Of a stretch of 64,000 nucleotides of DNA, positions 35,161-47,140 are shown one piece after another. The first letter of the stretch is position 1; the number at the start of each line of letters is the position of its first letter. This DNA is from Osedax fenrisi. Lineage: Eukaryota; Annelida; Polychaeta; Sabellida; Siboglinidae. The notes below the pieces were generated by a model. That model saw only the letters and a list, made by a program, of their open reading frames with translations. It was not told the origin of the DNA and did no database searches. Position numbers and translations under genes: made by a program. The stretch is taken from NCBI GenBank assembly GCA_964019155.1, contig OZ025242.1:21676092-21740091 (forward strand). The letters run 5' to 3'.

Positions 35161-36270
35161 TATTTTGGTAGAGATCTTTCATCCCATCCAGGAACTTAGC
35201 TGAAGGTTTAAACTTATAGCCAAATGGATATAATATCCTTTCCTATCCGTTCTCATGTTAATGCATCCATGCTGTTAATGAGAAGCAATAATTTATTTAT
35301 ACACCATTATATAAATCACTTCTAAATAGTATTTTAAGACCTATTTTATTCGTCCTGACAGGGATTGAACCCTCATCCTAATATCTACGTATCTGATGCA
35401 CTATTCAACGTATCAATAGAAAATATATCCGTGTATACACAAACAGTTAAAACTACATTACTATGTTTATTATACGTATACTTATAGTTTAAACATATAG
35501 GTTAAAGTACACATTGTAATATTGTCTATATCTCCACAAATATCAATATTTTAATTAGTTGTGTTTATTGTATTCGTGTTAGCGGCCTTTCACTTTCCTA
35601 TTTATAGATAATGACGTCATCACATATTCACAAAATAATTACATATATTATATTATCATATGTATATCTATTTTAACACATAGTTAGCTGTATAGTCATC
35701 TATATATATAGTGAAGTATAAAGTATCAGTAGGATATCTGCAGGTATCTGAGACGAACATATCTTTTTACGTAGAACTATTGATCATGCGAGTGACTGTG
35801 AACGGGGTCCTATACACCAACTATACAGACAGACAGACAAACTATTCAACACTAAGTGTCACTTAAACTATGAAGAGATTACAAAACATTTTCATTAATC
35901 AAGCAGCAATCGTTTTATTTATAAATCTAAAGAGATATATATTACTAGCAATACATAACTCTTAGTCATTTATGTAGTGTTAAATGTTTGTATATACATA
36001 GTTATATTTTCTATGGATAAGTTGAATAGTGAATCAGATACGTAGATATAAGGATGAGGGTTCAATCCCTGTCCGGACGAATAAAATAGGTCTTAAAATA
36101 ATATTCAGAAGTAATTTATATAAAGGTGTATAAATAAAGAATTGCTTCGCGTTAAAACCATGGATGCATTAACACGAGAACGGCTATGAAGGGATATTAA
36201 ATCCACTTGGATATAAGTTTAAACCTTCATATAAGTTCCTGGATGGTATGAAAGGACTTCACCAAAATAA
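35160..36270. repeat. Foldback: two inverted SINE arms around a 550-bp core
   Basis: A minus-strand SINE (35160-35410, B box GGGTTCAATCCC at 35372-35361) and a plus-strand SINE (36015-36270, B box at 36058-36069) face each other. The pairing extends beyond the SINE heads (TATATTTTCTAT / ATAGAAAATATA), so each arm is about 280 nt. The A boxes are degraded. Block B keeps the inner part at 54146-55115. Either two SINEs inserted head to head or this is a SINE-derived TIR element. Confidence 0.65.
35440..35985 (+). promoter_or_regulatory. Core of the foldback: CRE palindrome, TATA-like run and a 31-codon frame
   Basis: AATGACGTCATCAC near 35610 contains the full TGACGTCA CRE palindrome. TATATATATAGTGAAG follows near 35702. 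At about 35871 an ATG opens a 31-codon frame (MKRLQNIFINQAAIV...) ending at a TAG near 35964. Blocks A and B keep it with one replacement-level change. No homology is recognised. The elements could be a promoter for a small transcript or chance matches in a repeat. Confidence 0.3.
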
Positions 36271-36649
36271 TAACATAATAATATAATTGTTATATGATAA
36301 TAACACTTTCTGTTTACACTATTATTAATATAAGACATGTTTATTTTCTAGTTAATATAATCTATAAGAATCACTATAAAGATGAGTAATTTATTATTTA
36401 TTTTTATATATACTAATTATACTATATTATATCTATCTAATAAAATTATTATTTTTAATTTACATATATTAATATACATATAATTTAGAAATTTAGAATT
36501 GTTTATTTATAAAATACATTCAAGATTCACGCCTGAGTGATTTTGCTCTATAATATTATAAATAAATGTATATCTAAATATATAGTATATTCATATATGA
36601 CTTTAATTGTGTATAGTGTGTAAAAGAATATTAAAAATTATGACGATCA

Positions 36650-37319
36650 ATTTATAAAAATTGTTGATAATCAGAATGTTGTGATTGAAAATCAACAACA
36701 AATTATAAATAAATTAATGGAATTAAATGATAAACAAATTGATATGATTAAAGTTTTAGAAGACAAAATTAATAATACAATTAATACAAATATAATGATA
36801 TTTTCTGAAGCAACAAAAAAAGATATTAAAGAAACATTAACAAATAATATAATACATACAGTTATAAATACTATAAAACTTAATAATACTATAAATAATA
36901 ATAATAAATCTGTAATATTTATAATATACAAAATATTAATGACAAAAATGTAATGAGTCGTAATAAATTAGAACTTAATAATATTAATGAAATACTGCAA
37001 TCAATAAATATACAATCTAAAATAATAAATATACATAGAGTTGGAAAATATATTGAAGATAATGATAAGTCTAGACCAGTTAAAATAACACTAGAATCAG
37101 AAAATGATAAAAATAATATCATATATAATACATTTAAAAAAAGATACTAATTTTAAATATATTGGTATATCTTTAGTATATAGCAAATATGAACTTTCTA
37201 CTATTAAAAATGTGTATAATGAAGCAATTGAGAAATCGGTTAATGGACACAAATTTAAACTTAAAATTAATGGTTTTAATTTTAGAATAGTAGATACATT
37301 GGATAATGAATACTATTAA
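36650..37319 (+). pseudogene. LINE ORF1 relic: coiled coil and RNA-binding region
   Basis: Reads NVVIENQQQIINKLMELNDK, a Gln/Leu-rich coiled coil, then in shifted frames LNNINEILQSINIQSKIINI, HRVGKYIEDNDKSRPVKITL, FKYIGISLVYSKYELSTIKN and HKFKLKINGFNFRIVDTL. HRVGK...RPVKI is the hallmark of LINE ORF1p RRM-like domains. Two frameshifts break it. It ends EYY-stop, overlapping the first ATG of ORF2 at 37306, a normal LINE ORF1/ORF2 arrangement. Confidence 0.75.
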
Positions 37320-37646
37320 CAATATTTCATTTATTCAGAATATAAATCAAATTAATGAGATGGATAATGTATTTGACTATATACATAATAATACTGAATT
37401 GTTATTTGAATCTAATATAGGTAATGACTTTATATTGAATGACAATAATAAAAATAATTGTAAATATTATAAAATAGATGATCTAAACAATGACATTTAA
37501 AACAATGATTTTGGTTTATCGATATTTCTTTTGAATTCTAGAAGTTTTAGATCAAACTTTGATAATATAATTCAATTGTTAACAGAAATAAAATACAATT
37601 TTCATTTTATTATATTTACTGAAACGTGACTTACATTGCATGATAT

Positions 37647-37690
<44 letters not shown>

Positions 37691-38590
37691 ATAACATTCC
37701 TAATTATACTTCTATTCATACAATAAGAAATAATAAACGTGGTGGTGGTGTTGCCATTTATATAAACAATAAATTAAATATTAATATATTACATAATCTA
37801 ACCTTTACTATTGATAATTTAATTGATATATGTACTATTGAACTTATTTATAATAATAATAATATAATATTAAGTAGTATATATAGACCACCAGATTCTA
37901 ATATTGATTCTTTTACAAATATTATTTCAAATTATTTACAGAGTATATCACATAATAAAACAGTTTATTTATGCGGAGATTTTAATATTGATATTTTTAA
38001 ACATAATATTAATAAACATATTAAAGATTTCATTGATAATATTTACCAATATGGTTATCACCCATTGATAAATAAATGTACTCGTATTACTTATACATCT
38101 TAATCTATTATTGATAATATGTATACTAATAATAATAATAGACCATATATATATAATCATTAATTCAAAAAAAATAATATAATCAAAAATATTATTTTTG
38201 TTTTATATTAGGTATTCAGGTGCAACTCCATTTTTTTTTATTTTTAACAATTTATATATAGTTATATCATACTTTCTCTCTTTTTAGAGTAATTTTTTAA
38301 ATTATTAATTATATGTATATTTTATTTATTTTATGAGAATCTAGATTATCCAAAAATATGATGATTGGGGAAATTCTAGTAAAAACTATAACTTGTTTGA
38401 TAAGTTCCCCATTATTCCTTGCCTGTTGGAGAAGAATGATAAATCTGATTTATTTATTTATTTATATATAAATGGTCTTTTAATGAAGGATGTATCTTAT
38501 CATTTACCTATTATTATCATTACTTTGATTTGCAATACGTATACAGTATTTGTGGTAGATTTGTATTGCTATTTTTATTACTGATATCTT
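37306..38590 (+). pseudogene. LINE ORF2 endonuclease relic
   Basis: Endonuclease motifs in order: ITEIKYNFHFIIFTET-type N-terminus (37560-37630, W turned to TGA at about 37627), a (TA)n/(GT)n expansion, NNKRGGGVAIYINNK, IILSSIYRPPDSNIDSF, TVYLCGDFNIDIF and HPLINKCTRITYTS. After a 300-bp insertion comes INGLLMKDVSYHLPIIII, where the catalytic SDH is degraded to SYH. Stops at 37498, 37627 and 38101 share the main frame. RT is absent. Confidence 0.85.
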
Positions 38591-38760
38591 AGATAGAAAA
38601 TGTATTAGATAATATTTTATGTAATATTATTTTAATTTTATATCTGATTTTTACCCTTATAATCACATTGAGTGAACGACTTGATAAACTATTGTATTAA
38701 ATACATACATAAATAAATAAATAAATAAATAAATACATAAATAAATAAATAATTTAATTA

Positions 38761-39961
38761 ACTGTCTTTTATAGAAGAAGATATATATATATATATATAT
38801 ATAATCATACCATAATTATTAGACATTTCTTGCAGAATAATAACCATTTGGAGGAAAATGTCATGTCCACCAAATAGTTAGGGCAATAATTTATCACTTT
38901 TGGTATAAATTTGACTTATACTAAAATTATATCATTAATATATAAACTATATTTATATATTATTTATTAATTATATTAAAATCTAGAGAATAATTGGGTT
39001 TAAATAATGATTGAATTAACACTATGTATATATTGGATCCATAAATATAACTATTTAGTAGATATACCAATTGTAATGAAATATACAGTATTATTGGATA
39101 TGTGTTTATAGAGTGTTGATACATTTACAATTTATATTACTCATGGATCATATATATTACATAACAAATACAAGTTTACATTTATAATCAATATATATTT
39201 TAAATTAATTAATTTATATATTTAAAAATAATTTCGCGAGCGCGTAATTTTTTCTTATTATTAAATATAGACCAAAACTTAGAAAATAGTAAAGTTAGAG
39301 CGAATTAATTATGCATACAGTCTATAAAAAATAAATCTTAATATTGCCCACAAAATCATGATTTATGCATAAATTATACATAATATATTATTGGTAGACA
39401 TTATTTATATATGTTTTTTTATTATTGATTATTTTGAAAAAATAATTAAATAAATGCAAAGAGTGTCATAATTAATTAATATTATAATTTTAGCTTCAAA
39501 TCTATCTTTTAAAAACTGCCCTCCATATGATTATATTTTGCATCGTCTACCAAATGGTTATATAATATGTTTTATATAATGAATATTTGCTTCGAAAATT
39601 GAAAATAATATAATAATTTCTTTTTAATTTTCTTCTATCTATATATATATATAGGACATATAGTCCTATATATATTTTATAAAGTCAGTTTTCTCATATT
39701 GCTTTATTCGTTACAGAAACCCTAACATATATAAAGTCGTTAAATACATATAATAATAATAATAATAATAACAGATGAGATGTTACCTCTCAGTATCAAT
39801 TACGATATTGCTTCGTCGTGGGCCGAATGGTAAAGGAAGCCTATTGGGAATAAAAGGGGCGTTCCCAACCTGTTACCCTTTTCCAATCATATTAATAATA
39901 GATAATAATAGTATATAGTACTAAATATATATTTAATATATTGTACAAAACCATATATCAT

Positions 39962-40003
<42 letters not shown>

Positions 40004-40299
40004 TATATAAATACATATTATGTTAGATAAACATTATATTTTATAAATACGTAATATAAATAAATATTTAATAACTACTCATTGTATAAAATTGTTCTTC
40101 CAAATCATTTTTTGCTAAAATTTGAAGAAAAAAACTATTACATAATATATTAGAGTAATTAATTAATTATTTAAAAAAAAATGTACTCAATATTATAGAC
40201 AATTTGTATCCTATCTAGCCCATTTAAAAGTTTAAGCGTTAATTAAAATGACCACAACCCACTTCTCGGACACTACCCCCTTCCTTCCCTTACTGTTTT
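38761..40299. other. AT-rich region shared by blocks A, B and (inverted) C; no gene seen
   Basis: Contains the ACCATTTGGAGGAAAATG / CCACCAAATAGTTAGGGC repeat (38850-38890) and TTTCGCGAGCGCGTAA (39232). A GC-richer patch lies at 39775-39890 (CGTCGTGGGCCGAATGG, GGGGCGTTCCCAACC). I could not identify the patch as tRNA, snRNA or coding. Confidence 0.5.
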
Positions 40300-40930
40300 A
40301 AACTTTATTTAGTCACCGAAAATTTTAAAAAATATATAAATTATTATAAACTATATATATCATTTATATAAATAAATAATTATCACGAAATATTGGCTAT
40401 TTATCTGAAATAAATTTGATACTTTGAATACACTTTAAATTGTGTAATCTTAAATATTAAATATAGATTTTAATAATTTAATAAAATATTTAATAAAAAT
40501 AATTAAAATTCTAAATTTATCTAATAGCTAATAATTATAATATAATCAATAATATTAAAGTAATTATAAGTTTTTATTTAGTAATATATTTAATTTTAAA
40601 ATTCTTATGTTTATTATAATATTAATTATTCATTATTAATATATATATATTATAATAAAATGTAAATAAAACTAAAATCTATATTATATTTATGATATAT
40701 ATATATCACACTTGATGTATATATACACATTAAACACATATACCTATTCGATACATATTATACAATAAATATAATATATTATCAATAATATAATCGATAT
40801 TATTACACTAATATATAAAAACAATATAAATAATCAATCACCCTTCACAAATATATTAGCGACACCCATATCGTTTATAATAATTTAACTTTTTCACTGT
40901 ATTGTATTAAGATTTACTAACAACCTTATA
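40300..40930 (-). repeat. R2 copy immediately upstream of the peptide gene (block A)
   Basis: Reverse complement of R2. AACTTTTTCACTGTATTG at about 40890 and GACACCCATATCGTTTATAA at 40862 match the plus-strand copies at 22.2, 26.65, 27.53 and 51.85 kb. R2 borders the promoter in all three gene copies. Confidence 0.7.
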
Positions 40931-40952
40931 AGGAATTTACATATAAATATGT

Positions 40953-41077
40953 GCACGTAATATTATTAAATCACATGATATTATTAAACCACGTGATATT
41001 TGCATTACTATATATAACATAGTCTGTCTGTTACCTGCATTACGAATATAACACGTCAATAACTCACTGATTAAGGT
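40953..41077 (+). promoter_or_regulatory. Promoter and non-coding first exon of copy A
   Basis: Three phased 18-bp elements CACGTAATATTATTAAAT, CACATGATATTATTAAAC and CACGTGATATTTGCATTA start at 40954. The last includes a perfect E-box CACGTG and an octamer-like ATTTGCAT. TATATATAAC (41009-41018) follows. The likely transcript start is around 41040. The short leader exon ends TTAAG at 41075 before the donor GTACAC. The leader intron ends GAACAG at 41373, directly before G-ATG. Same order in B and C. Confidence 0.62.
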
Positions 41078-41374
41078 ACACTGTTATATTAGTATATTAT
41101 TCTGAGATAGATTAATGGTTTTTTATATAGTAAATAATATTAATATGAATTATGATGTATTAATATATTTTACTATATTGGTAGGCCTACTACTAATATG
41201 TTTATTTATTCCTATTAATTTTTCTGCCAGAAGATATCTCGACAAGTTCATAAAAACTTATATATCTATCTGGGTTTATTCTCGTTTATTACGATGAACC
41301 AATCTGATTATTATTATATTATTTGAATACTTCACTGTTAAATATATTAAATAATACCGATAATATTGAACAGG

Positions 41375-41735
41375 ATGAGGTTATTACCCGTAGTGCTATT
41401 GTTGACGATAGCCTATTGTTGTGTGTATGCGAGTTCACAAGAAGAGGATGACAACCAGGCTACAACAGCAGGTTAGTGTTCATTAATTATTATATAATAA
41501 ATAATATATTATTTATAATTACATATTTCAGTTATATCATGTAATTTTATTTCATAAATTAATAAATGAAGTCAAAATATAATATTATAATTAAATAAAA
41601 TGTAACAAACACTATAATACTATCACTAATAGTATACACTGAAGCACCAGAGAAATATGAAGATGATATTATAAAGGCAGGAGGAAATATAACTGAACAA
41701 GTTAAAGATGTTGAAAACAGCACACTTTCAAAGAG

Positions 41736-41793
<58 letters not shown>

Positions 41794-42481
41794 TAATAAC
41801 CATGTGATTATGTAAGTATTATCATAAACAACAATTTAACAGGTAGTAATTGTGGACACTGCAGATATAGAACTTCTTCCAGGATACAACGTCCATGTTA
41901 TAGATATAGATATGTGAGGTATACGGTTAAGGTGCGATGCGGATTTTGGAGGAGAAGACGTTGGTGTTATAGGTCAGTATGTGACCTAGTTAGCATTGTT
42001 TAGGTGTTAGAAATGTTTACCTGTTGTCTAAACCTCTAAATAGTTATACATGTGTCTCTTTAGCATATAGGACATATTGTAATGATACTACATATTGATA
42101 TGTATACGATACATAAATAATATCACATATATTTAATATTATATAATAATTAAATTAGTTAATTTAAATACAAATTATTATAAGTTAAAAATTAATATTT
42201 AATTTGTGAAAAAAATTGGTAATTTTGTATTTTATAATTGTCATAATATTAATTCTATTTTACTAACATTGTATAACTATAATAATAATAATACTATAAT
42301 AACTGTAATATATAATATAATAATTTCAATAAACGATATAATAATGAACTGTTATATAATCATATTCTCCAATAGAACGAGACCAAGGAGGATATTGTCT
42401 CGGTACTGTTGCCGGCCATCTGTTTTAAAATACTATATAATTCGATATAGGAGATATATTGTCTGCTATAGAAGTGAGTAA
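41375..42481 (+). CDS. Secreted cationic eight-cysteine peptide precursor, copy A
   Basis: Coding exons are 41375-41471, 41633-41734, 41843-41972 and 42376-42481, with GT-AG introns and compatible phases (1, 1, 2). The product is 144 residues. Residues 1-19 are a signal peptide (MRLLPVVLLL, AYCCVYA). Residues 20-67 are an acidic propiece (QEEDDNQ, YEDDIIK) with two N-glycosylation sequons. Residues 68-144 hold about 24 Arg/Lys and one acidic residue, with Cys at 70, 73, 85, 99, 108, 121, 122 and 140. Between Cys85 and Cys99, and between Cys122 and Cys140, Tyr/Val/Ile alternate with Arg, as in beta-hairpin antimicrobial peptides such as arenicin or tachyplesin. I claim resemblance, not homology. 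The donor of intron 2 (GTTATT) is weak. AATAAA lies at 42907. Confidence 0.82.
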
Positions 42482-42548
42482 ATCATATATCTATATATTA
42501 TTTTTATTTATTAAATTAATTTAATAATAGACTACAACTCTATATACA

Positions 42549-42599
<51 letters not shown>

Positions 42600-43965
42600 T
42601 GTGTGTATATGGCATTTCATATAATACATACGCAATATAATATACCATATTGGAGTATTTTTGGAACTATTAAAATATATTGTAAGCTATAATAATGAAC
42701 ATCAATGATTATTTTGTTTATATTAGTTAAACTAAGAATCATAATATACACCATAAGAATTATAATAATACTTGTATATATTACATAATATTTATGTCAT
42801 CGAAATTATGTAATACTTATTATATGTCACTTTTTAGCATTTAAATATTATTGTTAACAGTATGTATACATATATAATATATTATATGAATATGTAAACT
42901 ATAATGAATAAATGTATTTCATTTAAAATAGTATTTTAATAATATAATTATATTATATTATTAATAGTATTATACTTGTAATTTACACAAAATAATATAT
43001 TTACACAACATAATATACATATATATTCATTATTTATATGAATGTATATACATTTCCAACATTATATTACCATATGTTATGTATTTATTATATTAGTAAT
43101 AGATAAATTGGTATTTTATTATACATCGATCTAATAGTAAATATCTATAATATATATACAATAAAATATTAATAAATTAATTAATTAATACAGGATAAAT
43201 ATGAATGAAAATGAAAAGTAAAATGATGCCTGCTATTAATTAATATTATTTATTATATTTTATATTATATATATAATTGCATACTGATATTGGTTATCTA
43301 AAATGTAATTAATTTATATTATATTTTAAATACGTATAAATAATTATGTAAGTTTAATATATGTTATAAATTATTATAATAATATAATGTTATACTTGAA
43401 AAAATACATTTACATTTTATATTCATTTAAATTACAATAAAATATTAAATGTATGCATTTTAATTATCACAATTATGTAACCTTTCAAAAAGCTGGTATA
43501 CATATATAATTATTAGTAATGTTATCATCATCATCATATTTAGGTAATTCCGTGTTAGCAATAGAATAAATACTGATCATCAACATAATTACCCCTTTAT
43601 TAATATGATAAGTTCCATTATAAATAAGAATATATTATAATGTTTAGAAAAATTATAATATTATGAGTTAATGTTGAATTTATATGATAACAATAAATAA
43701 AATAAATAATAACATATATAGAAACTTATTGTATTTATTTAATCATCTTGTAATAATATAATCATTTAATATTTATTTATATTAGTATCAATAAAAGATA
43801 GACATTTTATTAAAAGCTTAGAAAAAATATATAACAATTTAAATAGATACATTTATACAATTTCGGAAAAATAAATAAGAGGGTATCCAACAACTATAAC
43901 TAAAAAAACAAGTAAAATTAATAAATTAAATAAATTATTTATAAATATATCTATATATATATATA
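42482..43965. other. 3' flank of the peptide gene, AT-rich
   Basis: Non-coding. (TA)n at about 42556-42597, then sequence nearly identical to 61318-62800 (B) and collinear with 25088-23640 inverted (C). Confidence 0.55.
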
Positions 43966-44060
43966 TTCGGCTTCGAAGGGACATCAGAGCCATATGGTTA
44001 TAAGTGGAAACTTCATCTAAGTTCCTGGATGGGATGAAAGGACTTCACCAAATAAAAATA
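43966..44060 (+). mobile_element. SINE 3'-end fragment (block A)
   Basis: CATCAGAGCCATATGGTTAT, CTAAGTTCCTGGATGGGAT and AAAGGACTTCACCAAATAA, the conserved SINE tail. No tRNA-like head is present. Confidence 0.65.
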
Positions 44061-44139
44061 ACAAATAACAATATATATATTTATATATATAATAAGTATT
44101 AGTATTGTCATAGTTTAGGAATTAGCCTGGATGCACGAA

Positions 44140-45640
44140 ATAATAGAGTTTATTAAGTAGTTCAATAAATGTAATTATATGGGGAAAAATCAGATATAAA
44201 ATTAATATTAATATTAAAATTAATATTAAAATAATATTAAATAAATTATTTTAAAATAAATTGTCTATATAGGATATCATTAATAAAAATAGCCATAAAA
44301 ATCCACCTCAAATACTTTATACTGATTGCAAATGAAAGTCGATAAGATTGTATAAACTTTCAGGATTTGCAATTTCTATATTCAATTCCTTTAATAATAT
44401 TACTTTCGACAGATATACGAGCACTGGCAATGTTGGCCTCCTCAAAATAAGTGAATCCTAGTTCCCGACACAAATAATCAATACAAAGTACTTGATAATA
44501 TCTTATATTATATATTTAAAATAAAAATTAGACTTCCTGAAAGACAATAATACTGATAGAATATTAAATAAAATTTAAATAAAATTTAATATTTAAGTAA
44601 TTAGGGTATAATTAAAAACATGTAGAATATAAAACAAAGTACACAAATAAAATTGCAAAAAAAACCACACCGATTATCATGGTGTATTTAAATTAAATTA
44701 ACATACAAAAATATGTAACATAAATTAAATATATAAAAAAAACTATATAAATAAAAGCTATAAAATAAAATATATAAAATAAATAATGATAAATACTGAT
44801 AATTATCTGATATTATAATATAAGGTAGCCAATAAATAATTAATATATCACATACTAAAATAATTCAAAATAGAAAATCTAAGTGAATCCTAGTTCCTGA
44901 CACAAATAATCAATACAAAGTACTTGCAAATATCTTATATTATATATTTAAAATAAAAATTAGACTTCCTGAAAGACAATAATTCTGATAGAATATTAAA
45001 TAAAATTTAAATAAAATTTAATATTTAAGTAATTAGGGTAAAAACTATATAAATAAAAACTATCAAATAAAATATATAAAATAAATAATTATAAATACTG
45101 ATAATATAAGGTAGCCAATAAATAATTAATTTATCACATACTAAAATAATTCAAAATAGAAAATCTAAAATATAAAATTAAAATTAATAAGTCGATATAA
45201 ATGATTTAAAAATTGTTTTAAAATTATTAATTTTAGTAATGTTTCTTATTTTTTGTGGTAATCTCTTCTACAGCATTGGATCTGAATTTAATAAACAAAA
45301 TGCTTTTCAGTTAGTTCTTACTTGTATTCCATGAAACAGATTTCCATTACAAGATTTACCTTTATATAATAATTGTAAATTCTAAAGTAAAACATTATTC
45401 CTATCATGAATGTTATACTATTCATGTTTACAATATCGTCAAACTGAATAGAATAATAAATAGTATAGTAATGTTTATACATAGAATGATTATTACTAAT
45501 ACATTTTCTTGATCTTTTTTTGCAAAATGAAAATAATTTTTAAATTGGATCTGAAGATATTAACCCAAATATTTGAATAATAATTAAGATGTGATAAAAA
45601 TAAAGTATTATATAATACAATTATAGATTTCATATTGAAT
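44140..45640 (-). pseudogene. LINE RT C-terminus and 3' UTR, minus strand (block A and beyond)
   Basis: From 45640 downward the minus strand gives NMKSIIVLYNTLFLSHLNYY, then FILQKKIKKMY-like and a VPQSVEEITTKN-like region, all broken. The long 3' UTR ends near 44150 (AATAAACTCTATTATTTCGTG in sense). Within the UTR a segment of about 150 bp (CCTAGTTCCCGACACAAATA) is duplicated at 44450 and 44885. Block A ends inside the second copy. Confidence 0.7.
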
Positions 45641-46339
45641 TATATATAACTTATAATATACATAAACAATATATTTAAATATATTTAAACTATATATATT
45701 TCGATATATATAAATAAATAATTCAAAATAAAATGAAAGATAATATAATACAATATTTTAAATAATACATTTGATTTATAATCAATTATGAATTGAATAT
45801 AATTTCAGTAATTTCAAATAATTTCAGTATTAATTTGTTTGTGAGATATCGATTTATATATCGATCTATATACGAATAAAATAAATATTTACGATCTTAT
45901 AAGGTCTTATAAATATATATTGATTATTTAATATTTGTAATATCGCATAGTTAATTAAATTGTAAATTCCCAATGTTAGTGGCCGATAATTTATATGCCT
46001 CAGTATACTTATAATATATCAATAACTACTATATTTTAAGATCATATAAAAATCATATATGTCTAGAATACTATGATTTCACTTTTATTTATTATTGAAT
46101 AATATTAACGATTAATTAGGCATTAAAAAAAGATATAAAAAACATTAAAATAAGGCAGGTGCGGGGTAGTGGCCGCTAGTATCAGAATATTCAATAAGTG
46201 TCTCGTAATGTATTTGATTTATATATTTTTAATTATTATTTTTATTATTATAAGATTTAGGTTTACACCCGGGTTTTTGTAGAAGCCTAAGCTTATCGAG
46301 ACAAATACCCTTAATTTAGTTGACTACAAGAATGAAAAT
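45641..46339. other. AT-rich stretch, no gene seen
   Basis: AT-rich with a short GC-richer patch (GGCAGGTGCGGGGTAGTGG, 46154) and TTTACACCCGGGTTTTTG (46262). No frame or structure recognised. Confidence 0.45.
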
Positions 46340-46651
46340 CAGATTATTAAATTGAATAGATACAGACAATATATCTATAGAATCTGGAATGGATATAGTT
46401 TATTTATCTAGTTTATTACAAATTATGGTCTTTTTTATGAATAAAAGTACCCCACCACCTCTTTTTTAATTTTTGTAATTCTGTTTTGTGAAAAACAGAT
46501 TATTAAATTGAATAGATACAGACAATATATCTATAGAATCTGGAATGAATATAGTTTATTTATCTAGTTTATTACAAATTATGGTCTTTTTTATGAATAA
46601 AAGTACCCCACCACCTCTTTTTTAATTTTTGTAATTCTGTTTTGTGAAAAA
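46340..46651. repeat. 156-bp tandem duplication
   Basis: Two near-identical units begin CAGATTATTAAATTGAATAG at 46340 and 46496. Each ends CTGTTTTGTGAAAAA. Probably a recent local duplication, possibly within LINE-derived sequence. The phrase AAAGTACCCCACCACCTC recalls AAGTACCCCTCCAC inside the MITE at 49.27 kb. Confidence 0.85.
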
Positions 46652-46939
46652 CATTCATAATAATTAAAATATAAGTTAGGATAATCATATTTCACTAGCC
46701 ACTTTCTTTTAGAGCTATAATATATAGATTATTTAATTGGTCAATAAATACTATCAGTTATTCAACATTGTGATTAAAACTGCATATATTAAAGTTCATT
46801 ATAGATAATCGATTATGATAATCAATATTACTATATGTGTGTATATTCATATTATTAATGTTATTGTAATGTGATAAATCGCTAGTATTGTCATTATTTA
46901 TCGTATTATTCATTTATTATTCATTATTCATTTACCTCT

Positions 46940-47140
46940 ATTATTTTAAAATCTTTATTTATTTTTCTAATATAATAATCCTTGAATTATCTAATTTTAA
47001 TTTATTTTAATATCTATTTTTAAATTTTTTATAGTTACTTTATCTGATTCCTTATATTCTTCAACTACTCCTATATATTTATAGTTTGTATCTTTTAGTT
47101 TGAATGCATTTCTTATAAAATATGATTGATCCATTGTTTT
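46940..47140 (-). pseudogene. LINE ORF1 C-terminal fragment
   Basis: The minus strand reads MDQSYFIRNAFKLKDTNYK, YIGVVEEYKESDKVTIKNLK and on to stops. It aligns by eye with KDTNFKYIGISLVYSKYELSTIKNV in the ORF1 copies at 37.1 and 56.0 kb. A small isolated fragment upstream of another LINE. Confidence 0.55.

Larger units (their letters stand above)
36640..38760 (+). mobile_element. LINE copy (block A), internally deleted, with AAATA tail
   Basis: Holds an ORF1 relic, the endonuclease part of ORF2 and then the LINE 3' end (TATATCTGATTTTTACC) with an (AAAT)n/(AAATAC)n tail at about 38700-38755. The whole RT is missing; the junction is near 38525. An insertion of about 300 bp (38160-38455) splits the endonuclease. 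The same structure appears at 55510-57605, so the deletions predate the A/B duplication. Confidence 0.8.
35292..44910 (+). repeat. Block A: 9.6-kb segmental duplication (direct partner 54146-63754)
   Basis: From ATTTATTTATACACCATTAT (35292) to GACACAAATAA (about 44908), the sequence matches 54146-63754 in the same orientation with only scattered differences and microsatellite length changes. The offset is about 18.85 kb. Contents: SINE inverted pair, LINE with dead ORFs, R2, the cysteine-rich peptide gene, SINE end and LINE 3' end. An assembly artefact is unlikely, because the copies differ at many single bases and at their junctions. Confidence 0.9.
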
